Below, piece by piece: positions 1 through 5,587 of a stretch of 5,850 nucleotides of DNA. This DNA comes from Acidimicrobiia bacterium. GTDB lineage: Bacteria > Actinomycetota > Acidimicrobiia > Acidimicrobiales > Ilumatobacteraceae. The stretch lies in the NCBI GenBank assembly GCA_010030605.1, contig RHCK01000114.1, positions 1 through 5,850 on the forward strand, given 5' to 3'. Under the pieces are notes generated by a model. It did no database searches and was not told where the DNA came from. It saw nothing but the letters and a program-made list of their open reading frames with translations. Positions within the stretch are counted from its first letter, which is position 1; the number at the start of each line of letters is the position of its first letter. The position numbers were made by a program, and so were the translations under genes.

Positions 1-692
1 GTGGTCTTGGACAGCATCAACGCCATCAACACCGGATCCCGACGAGCGTGGGCGAGCGCTTCTCGCATGTCGGCGATCGGACGCAGGCGACTTCGCCGTT
101 TCGCCGGATCGGATGGAGCTTGCATGGGCGTGCGCACTCGCGCGAAAAAGAATCCGGCGAGCACGAAGGAAACCGCGTTCGCGACGAACGCGGCATCGCG
201 ACCGAACGTGGCGGCGAAGAGGCCACCGATCGCCGCTCCGACGGCGAGCATGACGCCCCAGGTCGAGCCGAACAACGCATTCGCCCTCGCCAACTCGTCG
301 GGGTCGCGCACCACGTTGGGAATCGCGGCCTGTGATGCGGGTCCGATGACGGCGGCCAGGGCCGACACGGTGCTCTGAAAAACGAACGCCAGCCAGACGG
401 TGTCGGCGCCGACCAGCAACAGACCGAGCGCCGCGGCCGCTTGCACCCCCGAAACGATCATCAGGATGCGGCGACGATCGAAACGATCGACCATCGGTCC
501 GGCGATCGGTGAGGCGAAGAACGATGGCAAGGAGAACGAGACCATCACCATCGACACGAGGAAGTTGGAGTCGGTGAGGTCCTTGATGAGACCCACCAAG
601 GCGACGAAAGAAAACCAGTCGCCCATGTACGAGATCACTTGCGCCACGAACATGCGGCGCAAGTCCGCGTTCGAACGCAACATCTTCAGCAT
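1..692 (-). CDS. Major facilitator superfamily (MFS) transporter, N-terminal part, cut by the window edge
   Basis: This is the N-terminal 230 codons of an inner-membrane secondary transporter or exporter; the C-terminal half lies beyond base 1. The translation begins MLKMLRSNADLRRMFVAQ and shows about six hydrophobic segments (roughly residues 14-35, 44-66, 77-95, 98-120, 143-163 and 166-185), the first half of a 12-helix MFS protein. The loop after the second helix carries the MFS signature motif A, GPMVDRFDRRR (residues 65-75). A charged stretch from about 185 to 220 looks like the central cytoplasmic loop. The short N-terminus and layout recall the EntS-like MFS_3 group, but the substrate cannot be inferred. 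The ATG at 690-692 is the first start after the upstream gene's stop, with only a weak GAAAG about nine bases before it. A second ATG three codons later is possible. It lies 28 bases behind the nitronate monooxygenase-like gene and is probably cotranscribed with it. The family is secure, the function is not. Confidence 0.88.
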   Translation of the reverse strand, partial: MLKMLRSNADLRRMFVAQVISYMGDWFSFVALVGLIKDLTDSNFLVSMVMVSFSLPSFFASPIAGPMVDRFDRRRILMIVSGVQAAAALGLLLVGADTVWLAFVFQSTVSALAAVIGPASQAAIPNVVRDPDELARANALFGSTWGVMLAVGAAIGGLFAATFGRDAAFVANAVSFVLAGFFFARVRTPMQAPSDPAKRRSRLRPIADMREALAHARRDPVLMALMLSKT

Positions 693-720
693 GAGTGCGG
701 GCTTTCGATCGCTCGGTTGA

Positions 721-1686
721 TCACTTGGCGAATCGCGACATCGCGGCGATGACCTGCTCGGCTTCGCGCACGATTCGTCGAACCAATTCGCCAGCTGGCA
801 CCAGCTCGCGCACCGCTCCAACGCCTTGACCCGCGGGCATGAACTCGCGCTTGGGGTCCACCTCGACCTCCGGAGGCGCACCCATGTGGTTCGCGCCGGC
901 GTTCATCGAGACACCCACCTGCTCCGGGAACTTCTTCAATTCCTCGGGGTGCTCTTCGAAGTGTTGAGTCCACTCGGTGCGCACCACTCGGCAGGTCTTG
1001 CCGGTGTACGCCCGCGAGACCACCGTTCCATCCTCGGGCAACTCGAGCAGGGTTTGTTTGTACGCGTTGGGGGCGTGCGCTTCGGGGGTCGCGATGAAGC
1101 GGGTGCCCATCCACACTCCATCGGCGCCAAGCGCCAACGACGCCGCCAAGCCACGACCATCGAACAAGCCACCAGCAGCGACGACCGGAATCTTGTCGCC
1201 CACGGCGTCGACCACTTGCGGAACGAGAGCCATGGTGGCGACGGTGCCGGTGTGCCCACCACCTTCGGTTCCCTGAGCCACCACGAAGTCGCAACCACTC
1301 GCCAACGCTGCCTGAGCGTGGCGAACCTTGCCGCACATCGAACCCACGAGAACGTTGTTCTTGTGCAGGACGTCGATGATTTCGCGCGGCACTCCGAGGC
1401 CGGCGACGAAGATTCGCGCTCCACCTTTGACGATGCTCTCGACGTCCTTCTCGAGTTGTCCGGGGATGGCGGCAAGCAGATCGACGCCGAAGGGTTTCGA
1501 CGTGAGTCGATGGACCGCGGCGATTTCATCGTCGAGTTGGCCCGGACGCATGGGGGCCGCACCGAAGGTACCGATGCCTCCGGCCTCACTGACGGCGGCG
1601 ACGAGTTGCGAGTACGACACCCCTCCCATGCCGGCGAGCATCACCGGGTGTTCGATGTCGAGCATGTCGGTCAGACGAGTGCGCAT
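721..1686 (-). CDS. Nitronate monooxygenase / 2-nitropropane dioxygenase family FMN enzyme
   Basis: A 321-residue TIM-barrel flavoprotein. Visible family marks are the N-terminal HPVMLAGMGG (13-22), the GTEGGGHTG loop (139-147) with His145 at the position of the catalytic base of class I nitronate monooxygenases, the FMN phosphate-binding AGGLFDGRGLA (171-181), GADGVWMGTRF (187-197), and the C-terminal GQGVGAV (287-293). Proven members oxidise alkyl nitronates with O2. Many actinobacterial paralogues do other flavin chemistry, such as IpdC in steroid ring degradation, so nitronate should not be assumed as substrate. The protein is probably soluble: it has no signal peptide or membrane segment. 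The frame stays open 62 codons further upstream, into the end of the preceding gene, but the ATG at 1684-1686 gives the usual family N-terminus and avoids a long overlap. There is no Shine-Dalgarno; TACCGT stands six bases before the start. It follows the FAD oxidoreductase gene by 34 bases and precedes the transporter by 28. Confidence 0.9.
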   Translation of the reverse strand: MRTRLTDMLDIEHPVMLAGMGGVSYSQLVAAVSEAGGIGTFGAAPMRPGQLDDEIAAVHRLTSKPFGVDLLAAIPGQLEKDVESIVKGGARIFVAGLGVPREIIDVLHKNNVLVGSMCGKVRHAQAALASGCDFVVAQGTEGGGHTGTVATMALVPQVVDAVGDKIPVVAAGGLFDGRGLAASLALGADGVWMGTRFIATPEAHAPNAYKQTLLELPEDGTVVSRAYTGKTCRVVRTEWTQHFEEHPEELKKFPEQVGVSMNAGANHMGAPPEVEVDPKREFMPAGQGVGAVRELVPAGELVRRIVREAEQVIAAMSRFAK

Positions 1687-1692
1687 GTCGAC

Positions 1693-1698
1693 ACGGTA
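1693..1698 (-). promoter_or_regulatory. Possible -10 element of a leaderless transcript for the nitronate monooxygenase-like gene
   Basis: On the minus strand TACCGT (matching TANNNT) is followed by six bases, GTCGAC, and then the ATG. This spacing would place the transcription start on the A of the start codon. The gene has no recognisable ribosome binding site, which agrees with leaderless initiation, common in Actinobacteria. No clear -35 is seen. It would be an internal promoter inside the presumed operon. This is inferred from pattern and spacing only. Confidence 0.3.
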
Positions 1699-1720
1699 GC
1701 CGCAGCGGTGCTGTCGGGGG

Positions 1721-2947
1721 TCAGTACGCCCCGTGCTGGCGGAAGAGCCGGCGATGCCATCGACGTGGTGTGAGGGCGATGGCGCGGGGCTCGTCTTCGA
1801 ACATCCATCGAGCGAAGTTGCGACGTCCCCACGACCCCGAACGAGCCAGAAGCGCGATGGCACCGCGGGCACCCCGGGACTTCGACAGGACTTTCGACAG
1901 TCGAACGGACATTCGATGGTCGGCGCGGAGGTGATGATTCACTGCTCGTGCGTAGCGACCGCGCACAGTCGCCGCATCGCCACTGGCGATGACCGCCTTG
2001 GCGGCTTCCACCCCGGTGAGGAGTGCTTGCCCGATTCCTTCGCCCGTGAGTGCGTCGGTGGCCATCGCCGCGTCACCCACGAACAAGACGCGTCCGATCG
2101 CGGTGACCGCCTCGTCGATACGCGCCGGAATCGGCCAGGCGGTGTGGCGGTCCTCCAATTGGAATCCGTCCCCCAAAGCGGCGACCACGTGATCGCGTCG
2201 CAACAGATCGGTCCACAGATCCTTCATGTCCTGCACCCGCCGCTCACCATCGCGAAGAATTCCGAAACCGATGTTCACGCGATTCCCGGGTAGCGGAAAA
2301 CTCCAGGCGTATCCGGGCAACAAATCCTCGTCGAACCACACGATCAATCGGTCCTTGGCCGGACCGGTGACGTTGCTCGCGTATTGACGAAACGCGTGCC
2401 ACTCGCCGAGGTATCCCGGTGTCGACACGCCGAGCGCTTTGCGGACGGGGCTCCACATGCCATCGGCGGCGACGACCCACGTTGCGCGAATCGTGGACGG
2501 GGAACCTTTGGTGTCGACGGCCACGTCGACGGAGTCCGCGTTCGTCGAGATCCCGACGAAGGCGCATTCCTCGACGATGGTCGCGCCCATCGCTCGAGCG
2601 TGATCCACGAGAGCGGCATCCAACTCGAGTCGCGGAGTGACGGCGGCGAACCGACCGTGTTTCGGGAGGGGAAGCCGAACCTCGCGACCTGATGGAGAAC
2701 GCAAATAGGCGGCGTCGACGTCCTGCCATGAGGGCACCGTCGCGGGGTCGAATCCCAGTGCGTGTAATTGACGCAGCGCCAACGTGGTGAGTCCGTCCCC
2801 GCAACATTTGTCGCGGGGGAATTTCGCCTTGTCGATCACGGTCACCCGAAGACCGGCCCGTGCGGCCGTGATGGCGGCACTCGTTCCAGCGGGGCCAGCT
2901 CCCACCACCAGCAGGTCACAATGCGATTCGGGCCCCTGATTGGTCAC
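1721..2947 (-). CDS. Geranylgeranyl reductase family FAD-dependent oxidoreductase
   Basis: A 408-residue flavoprotein of the FixC / geranylgeranyl reductase group (para-hydroxybenzoate hydroxylase fold). The N-terminal Rossmann motif is DLLVVGAGPAGTSAA (11-25), with an acidic residue ending the second strand (VTVIDK, 35-40). Next comes FPRDKCCGDGLT (43-54), the P-x3-K-x-CGDG signature of this family. Further marks are ADGMWSPVRK (161-170) and the second FAD motif GDAAMATDALTGEGIGQAL (291-309). Relatives reduce isoprenoid double bonds, for example archaeal lipid chains or, with MenJ in mycobacteria, the menaquinone side chain; others act on unrelated substrates. MenJ-type activity is possible but no quinone or prenyl gene is in the window. 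The start is GTG (2945-2947), nine codons before the first beta strand, without a Shine-Dalgarno but with TAGCCT six bases ahead. It is the first gene of a three-gene minus-strand run and is divergent from the dehydrogenase gene. Family assignment is firm; the substrate is unknown. Confidence 0.9.
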   Translation of the reverse strand: MTNQGPESHCDLLVVGAGPAGTSAAITAARAGLRVTVIDKAKFPRDKCCGDGLTTLALRQLHALGFDPATVPSWQDVDAAYLRSPSGREVRLPLPKHGRFAAVTPRLELDAALVDHARAMGATIVEECAFVGISTNADSVDVAVDTKGSPSTIRATWVVAADGMWSPVRKALGVSTPGYLGEWHAFRQYASNVTGPAKDRLIVWFDEDLLPGYAWSFPLPGNRVNIGFGILRDGERRVQDMKDLWTDLLRRDHVVAALGDGFQLEDRHTAWPIPARIDEAVTAIGRVLFVGDAAMATDALTGEGIGQALLTGVEAAKAVIASGDAATVRGRYARAVNHHLRADHRMSVRLSKVLSKSRGARGAIALLARSGSWGRRNFARWMFEDEPRAIALTPRRWHRRLFRQHGAY

Positions 2948-2953
2948 GGGGCA

Positions 2954-2959
2954 AGGCTA
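2954..2959 (-). promoter_or_regulatory. Possible -10 element of a leaderless transcript for the FAD oxidoreductase operon
   Basis: Read on the minus strand this is TAGCCT (TANNNT), then six bases TGCCCC, then the GTG start codon, so transcription would begin on the start codon itself. There is no Shine-Dalgarno upstream of the GTG, consistent with a leaderless mRNA. No -35 resembling TTGACA is present at the usual distance. The call rests only on the hexamer and its spacing. Confidence 0.35.
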
Positions 2960-2999
2960 CGAGTGGGCGACGACTGGTGTGCCACCGGATGGCGTTCCC

Positions 3000-3005
3000 T
3001 ATGAT
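3000..3005 (+). promoter_or_regulatory. Possible -10 element for the dehydrogenase-hydratase pair
   Basis: TATGAT differs from the consensus TATAAT at one base and stands out in a GC-rich 128-base divergent intergenic region. It would start transcription near 3012 and leave a leader of about 60 bases before the dehydrogenase start. A -35 is not convincing. The leader contains a small perfect hairpin (CGGGC, loop ACCG, GCCCG, at 3027-3040), which may be chance at this GC content. No operator palindrome was recognised. Confidence 0.35.
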
Positions 3006-3063
3006 CGGCGAAGCAGAAGTCACAGGCGGGCACCGGCCCGAGAAGTAATCAACCGAGAATTGC

Positions 3064-3069
3064 AAGGAG
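3064..3069 (+). promoter_or_regulatory. Ribosome binding site deciding the dehydrogenase start
   Basis: AAGGAG is a strong Shine-Dalgarno. It directly touches an ATG at 3070 (no spacing) but lies six bases before the in-frame ATG at 3076, which is the workable distance. This favours 3076 as the real start. Confidence 0.7.
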
Positions 3070-3075
3070 ATGTCG

Positions 3076-3996
3076 ATGGCTCGACTGTGTGAAGGACGTA
3101 TCGCGATCGTGACCGGAGCCGGTCGAGGCATCGGGCGCGAACACGCGCTCAGCCTGGCGGCTCAGGGAGCCAAAGTGGTCGTGAACGACCTCGGTGGAAA
3201 CGTCGACGGAAGCGGCGGAGATCTGTCGCCCGCACAGCAAGTGGTCGAGGAAATCAAGGCCATGGGCGGCGAGGCCGTGGCCAACGGTGACAGCGTCAGC
3301 GATTACGAGGGTGCCTCGCGCATGATCAACACCGCCATCGAGACGTTCGGTGATCTGCATATCGTCGTGAACAACGCCGGCATCCTGCGCGATCGCATGT
3401 TGTTCTCGATGACCGAGGCCGAATGGGACGCGGTCATCAATGTTCACCTGAAGGGAACCTTCGCTCCCACTCGCCATGCGTGCGCGTACTGGCGCGAGCA
3501 GAGCAAGGCGGGCAAGCCCGTGTCGGGTCGCATCATCAACACCACGTCGGTGTCGGGTATTTACGGCAACGTGGGGCAGACCAACTACGGCGCGGCCAAG
3601 GCGGGTATCGCCGCGTTCACCAACATCGCCGCGCTCGAAATGGCTCGCTACAACGTGACCGTGAACGCGGTCGCTCCGGTGGCGCTCACCCGCATGACCG
3701 AGGGACTCGGACCCGCTCCGGAGACCGACGAGGAACGCGAGAAGCGTTCGCCGCGTTGGATCGCTCCGATCGTCACGTGGTTGGCCTCGGACGAAGCGGC
3801 CGGGGTCACGGGTCGGGTGTTCGAGGCCAGCGGTGACGTGCTCGCGGTCGCCGAAGGTTGGGTGCGCGGCCCCAAGCACGCACCGGTCGATGATGCGACC
3901 CAACTCGGTCCGATCGTGGCCGAATTGCTCACGTCCGCTCGCAAGAACTCCGGCATGGACGGAACCCCGGGTGGCTGGCCCCAGCCCCGTTCCTGA
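3076..3996 (+). CDS. Short-chain dehydrogenase, MFE-2-like (3R)-hydroxyacyl-CoA dehydrogenase
   Basis: A 306-residue SDR enzyme resembling the dehydrogenase domain of peroxisomal multifunctional enzyme 2 (17-beta-HSD type 4). The cofactor motif TGAGRGIG spans residues 13-20. Asp38, at the end of the second strand (VVVNDLGG), favours NAD+ over NADP+. The loop after it (GNVDGSGGD, 41-49) is typical of the MFE-2 group. NNAG is at 99-102. The catalytic residues are Asn122, Ser158, Tyr171 and Lys175 (YGAAK). The predicted reaction is NAD-dependent oxidation of (3R)-hydroxyacyl-CoA to 3-ketoacyl-CoA in the cytosol. The C-terminus runs about 50 residues past the last core strand, more than in FabG, as in this subfamily. 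The start at 3076 is chosen over 3070 from Shine-Dalgarno spacing; the difference is two residues. The hydratase gene follows after 66 bases, supplying the preceding step. Relatives include mycobacterial Hsd4A of cholesterol side-chain degradation, but the acyl substrate cannot be told here. Confidence 0.9.
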   Translation: MARLCEGRIAIVTGAGRGIGREHALSLAAQGAKVVVNDLGGNVDGSGGDLSPAQQVVEEIKAMGGEAVANGDSVSDYEGASRMINTAIETFGDLHIVVNNAGILRDRMLFSMTEAEWDAVINVHLKGTFAPTRHACAYWREQSKAGKPVSGRIINTTSVSGIYGNVGQTNYGAAKAGIAAFTNIAALEMARYNVTVNAVAPVALTRMTEGLGPAPETDEEREKRSPRWIAPIVTWLASDEAAGVTGRVFEASGDVLAVAEGWVRGPKHAPVDDATQLGPIVAELLTSARKNSGMDGTPGGWPQPRS

Positions 3997-4030
3997 GAAG
4001 CCACGTTCGCCCGAGAAGCCACATTCGCCC
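3995..4030. repeat. Two-copy 18-base tandem direct repeat after the dehydrogenase gene
   Basis: The unit GAGAAGCCACRTTCGCCC occurs twice head to tail (3995-4012 and 4013-4030), with one difference: G at 4005, A at 4023. The first copy begins on the last two bases of the dehydrogenase stop codon. The remaining 32 bases to the hydratase gene hold its ribosome binding site. It is not an inverted repeat, so it is not a terminator. It most likely arose by a local slippage duplication; a role is not evident. Confidence 0.85.
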
Positions 4031-4050
4031 GTCAAACAGTCACATCACCG

Positions 4051-4056
4051 AGGAGA
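4051..4056 (+). promoter_or_regulatory. Ribosome binding site of the hydratase gene
   Basis: AGGAGA lies six bases before the ATG at 4063, a canonical Shine-Dalgarno and spacing. It confirms that start. The gene can thus be translated independently although it probably shares the dehydrogenase transcript. Confidence 0.7.
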
Positions 4057-4062
4057 ATCACA

Positions 4063-4914
4063 ATGCCGTTGAACCCAGAAGCCGTCGGAAGTGTCGGCGA
4101 CGTCCGCACCATGTCATGGAACTCGAAGGACGCCCTGTTGTACGCCGTCGGAATCGGCGCCGGCCAGAACGACTTGCCGTTCACCACCGAGAACACCAAG
4201 GACGTGGCTCAGGTCGTGTTCCCCACGTTCGCCGTGGTGGCCGGCTCGGGAACGACGTCGGCGGGTCGAAGCGCGATGGCCGGTATTGGTTCGTTCAACT
4301 GGGCCATGCTCGTTCATGGTTCGCAGGCCATCACGTTGCATCGTCCGATCCCGGTCGAGGCCGAGGCCACCGTTCAGGACAAGGTCGTCGCAATGCACGA
4401 CAAGGGCAAGGCGGCCGTCGTCGTCACCGAAGCCGAGGTGAAGACCGCATCGGGTGAGCCGTTGTGGACGACTCGCTCGTCGGTGTTCATTCGTGGTGAA
4501 GGTGGATGGGGTGGCGATCGCGGTCCTTCGGGTCCGCAGAACGAGCCGCCCGCGACGGCGCCCGACCATCAGGTGTCTCTCACCACGTCGCCGGATCAGG
4601 CGTTCGTCTACCGCTTGTCGGGTGACCGCAACCCGTTGCACACCGATCCTTCTTTCGCGGCACTCGGCGGATTCGACCGACCGATTCTGCACGGACTGTG
4701 CACCTACGGATTCACCGGCCGCATGTTGTTGAAGGCTCTCTGCGACAACGACGTCACCAAGTTCCATCACATCGAGGGACGTTTCTCGTCGCCGGTGCTG
4801 CCGGGCGACGAGTTGACGGTGCGTATCTGGAAGACCACGAGCGGCGAAGCGGTGTTCACCACCTCGGTCGGTGACCGCGTGGTCATCGACCAGGGTCTCG
4901 TTCGTTACTCCTGA
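4063..4914 (+). CDS. MaoC-family 2-enoyl-CoA hydratase 2 (double hotdog, (R)-specific)
   Basis: A 283-residue protein with the architecture of the hydratase 2 domain of peroxisomal MFE-2. The N-terminal, non-catalytic hotdog half spans about 15-145 and forms the acyl pocket. A Gly/Pro-rich linker (146-168, starting GEGGWGGDRGPSG) follows, then the catalytic MaoC hotdog (about 170-283). The hydratase 2 signature YRLSGDRNPLHTDP (183-196) holds the catalytic dyad Asp188 and His193, followed by GFDRPILHGLCTYG (203-216). The predicted reaction is hydration of trans-2-enoyl-CoA to (3R)-hydroxyacyl-CoA, the substrate of the dehydrogenase encoded 66 bases upstream. The pair therefore performs the middle two beta-oxidation steps with R stereochemistry. 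It could instead supply (3R)-hydroxyacyl-CoA to other pathways. Length is normal and no key residue is missing. The full-length two-domain form usually signals medium, long or bulky acyl chains, unlike single-hotdog PhaJ. The stop codon touches that of the convergent nucS gene, leaving no room for a terminator. Confidence 0.92.
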   Translation: MPLNPEAVGSVGDVRTMSWNSKDALLYAVGIGAGQNDLPFTTENTKDVAQVVFPTFAVVAGSGTTSAGRSAMAGIGSFNWAMLVHGSQAITLHRPIPVEAEATVQDKVVAMHDKGKAAVVVTEAEVKTASGEPLWTTRSSVFIRGEGGWGGDRGPSGPQNEPPATAPDHQVSLTTSPDQAFVYRLSGDRNPLHTDPSFAALGGFDRPILHGLCTYGFTGRMLLKALCDNDVTKFHHIEGRFSSPVLPGDELTVRIWKTTSGEAVFTTSVGDRVVIDQGLVRYS

Positions 4915-5574
4915 TCAGAACAAACGCAGATCGTCGGGGCGTCGTCCGCGAAGATCGTCGTAATCGACTTCGACGCAGACGATCGAGCGCTGTTCGGCGA
5001 TCACCTTCGCCTGTGGTTTGATCGACTGGGCGACGAAAACTCCCCGCAGACCGACCAAGTTGGCATCGGCGCGCAACACTTCGAGGTAGCGCGCCAACTG
5101 TTCGACCCCATCGATTTCTCCACGGCGTTTGACTTCGACCGCGACGTAGTTGCCGGCCTCGTCGATGCACATGAGATCGACGGGGCCGATGGCGGTGGGC
5201 CACTCGCGTCGCACCAACGTCAGGCCCGGTTGCACCGACTCGGGGAGAGCGGCCAGCAGTTCTTGCAGGTGCGCTTCCACGCCATCTTTCTGTAAACCCG
5301 GGTCCTCGCCGAATTCGTGATTGGTTTCCACGTGAATCTCGTGGAACGTGATGGTCAAGGTCTCGCCCTTGGGATTGGTGACGACCCATTGATCGTCGGA
5401 CTCGACGATGGTGTTGGGGGCGTTCATCCAGTTGAGAGGTTTGTACGCACCGCCGTCGCTGTGAATCGCCACGCATCCGTCGGCCTTCACCATGACCAAC
5501 CGGACGGCTTCGGGAAGATGGGCATCGAGCCGACCTTCGTACTTCACGCTGCAACGGGCGACGACGAGACGCAT
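4915..5574 (-). CDS. nucS: Endonuclease NucS (EndoMS), non-canonical mismatch repair
   Basis: A 219-residue homologue of mycobacterial NucS, the mismatch-specific endonuclease that cuts both strands around G-T, G-G and T-T mispairs and replaces MutS/MutL in most Actinobacteria. The N-terminal DNA-binding domain (about 1-105) has the family strings AYKPLNWM (43-50) and DPGLQKDGVEAHLQELL (91-107). The C-terminal RecB-like nuclease domain carries VRREWPTAIGPVD (121-133) with catalytic Asp133, then Glu147-x-Lys149 in AVEVKRRGEIDGVEQL (145-160), including Gln159. All nuclease residues are present, so it should be active. The extreme C-terminus DLRLF matches the tail that binds the replication sliding clamp in this family. 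Start MRLVVARC is the usual family N-terminus; no Shine-Dalgarno is visible. Its start is 13 bases after the upstream gene's stop, so cotranscription is likely. Its stop abuts that of the convergent hydratase gene. Identification is very secure. Confidence 0.96.
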   Translation of the reverse strand: MRLVVARCSVKYEGRLDAHLPEAVRLVMVKADGCVAIHSDGGAYKPLNWMNAPNTIVESDDQWVVTNPKGETLTITFHEIHVETNHEFGEDPGLQKDGVEAHLQELLAALPESVQPGLTLVRREWPTAIGPVDLMCIDEAGNYVAVEVKRRGEIDGVEQLARYLEVLRADANLVGLRGVFVAQSIKPQAKVIAEQRSIVCVEVDYDDLRGRRPDDLRLF

Positions 5575-5587
5575 AACCCGTCAATCT

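Noticed and set aside
26..378. Short open frames on both strands at the left end
   Set aside because: The minus-strand frame open to the window edge encodes a clear MFS transporter with motif A; the others are its shadows.
826..1773. 315-codon open frame on the plus strand
   Set aside because: It lies antisense to the nitronate monooxygenase-like gene, has a His/Arg-rich composition without domain motifs, and reflects GC-rich third positions of the real gene.
3027..3040. CGGGC-ACCG-GCCCG hairpin in the dehydrogenase leader as a regulatory element
   Set aside because: A five-base GC stem is expected by chance at this composition, and there is no conserved riboswitch or attenuator context.
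3049..4035. 328-codon open frame on the minus strand
   Set aside because: It is antisense to the dehydrogenase gene, which has intact SDR motifs and a strong ribosome binding site. The minus translation is low-complexity and Arg/Gly/His-rich.
4114..4770. 218-codon minus-strand open frame opposite the hydratase gene
   Set aside because: It is a shadow of a gene with full hydratase 2 signatures; its own product is Arg/Gly-rich and shows no recognisable fold.
4865..4892. Two small hairpins as a rho-independent terminator
   Set aside because: The stems are only five bases, no T-tract follows on either strand, and they lie in hydratase codons. They are mentioned under the convergent-gene finding only as a possible pause.
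4883..5584. 233-codon minus-strand frame overlapping nucS
   Set aside because: Same strand, other frame; the product is almost half Arg/Ser, whereas the nucS frame matches its family throughout.
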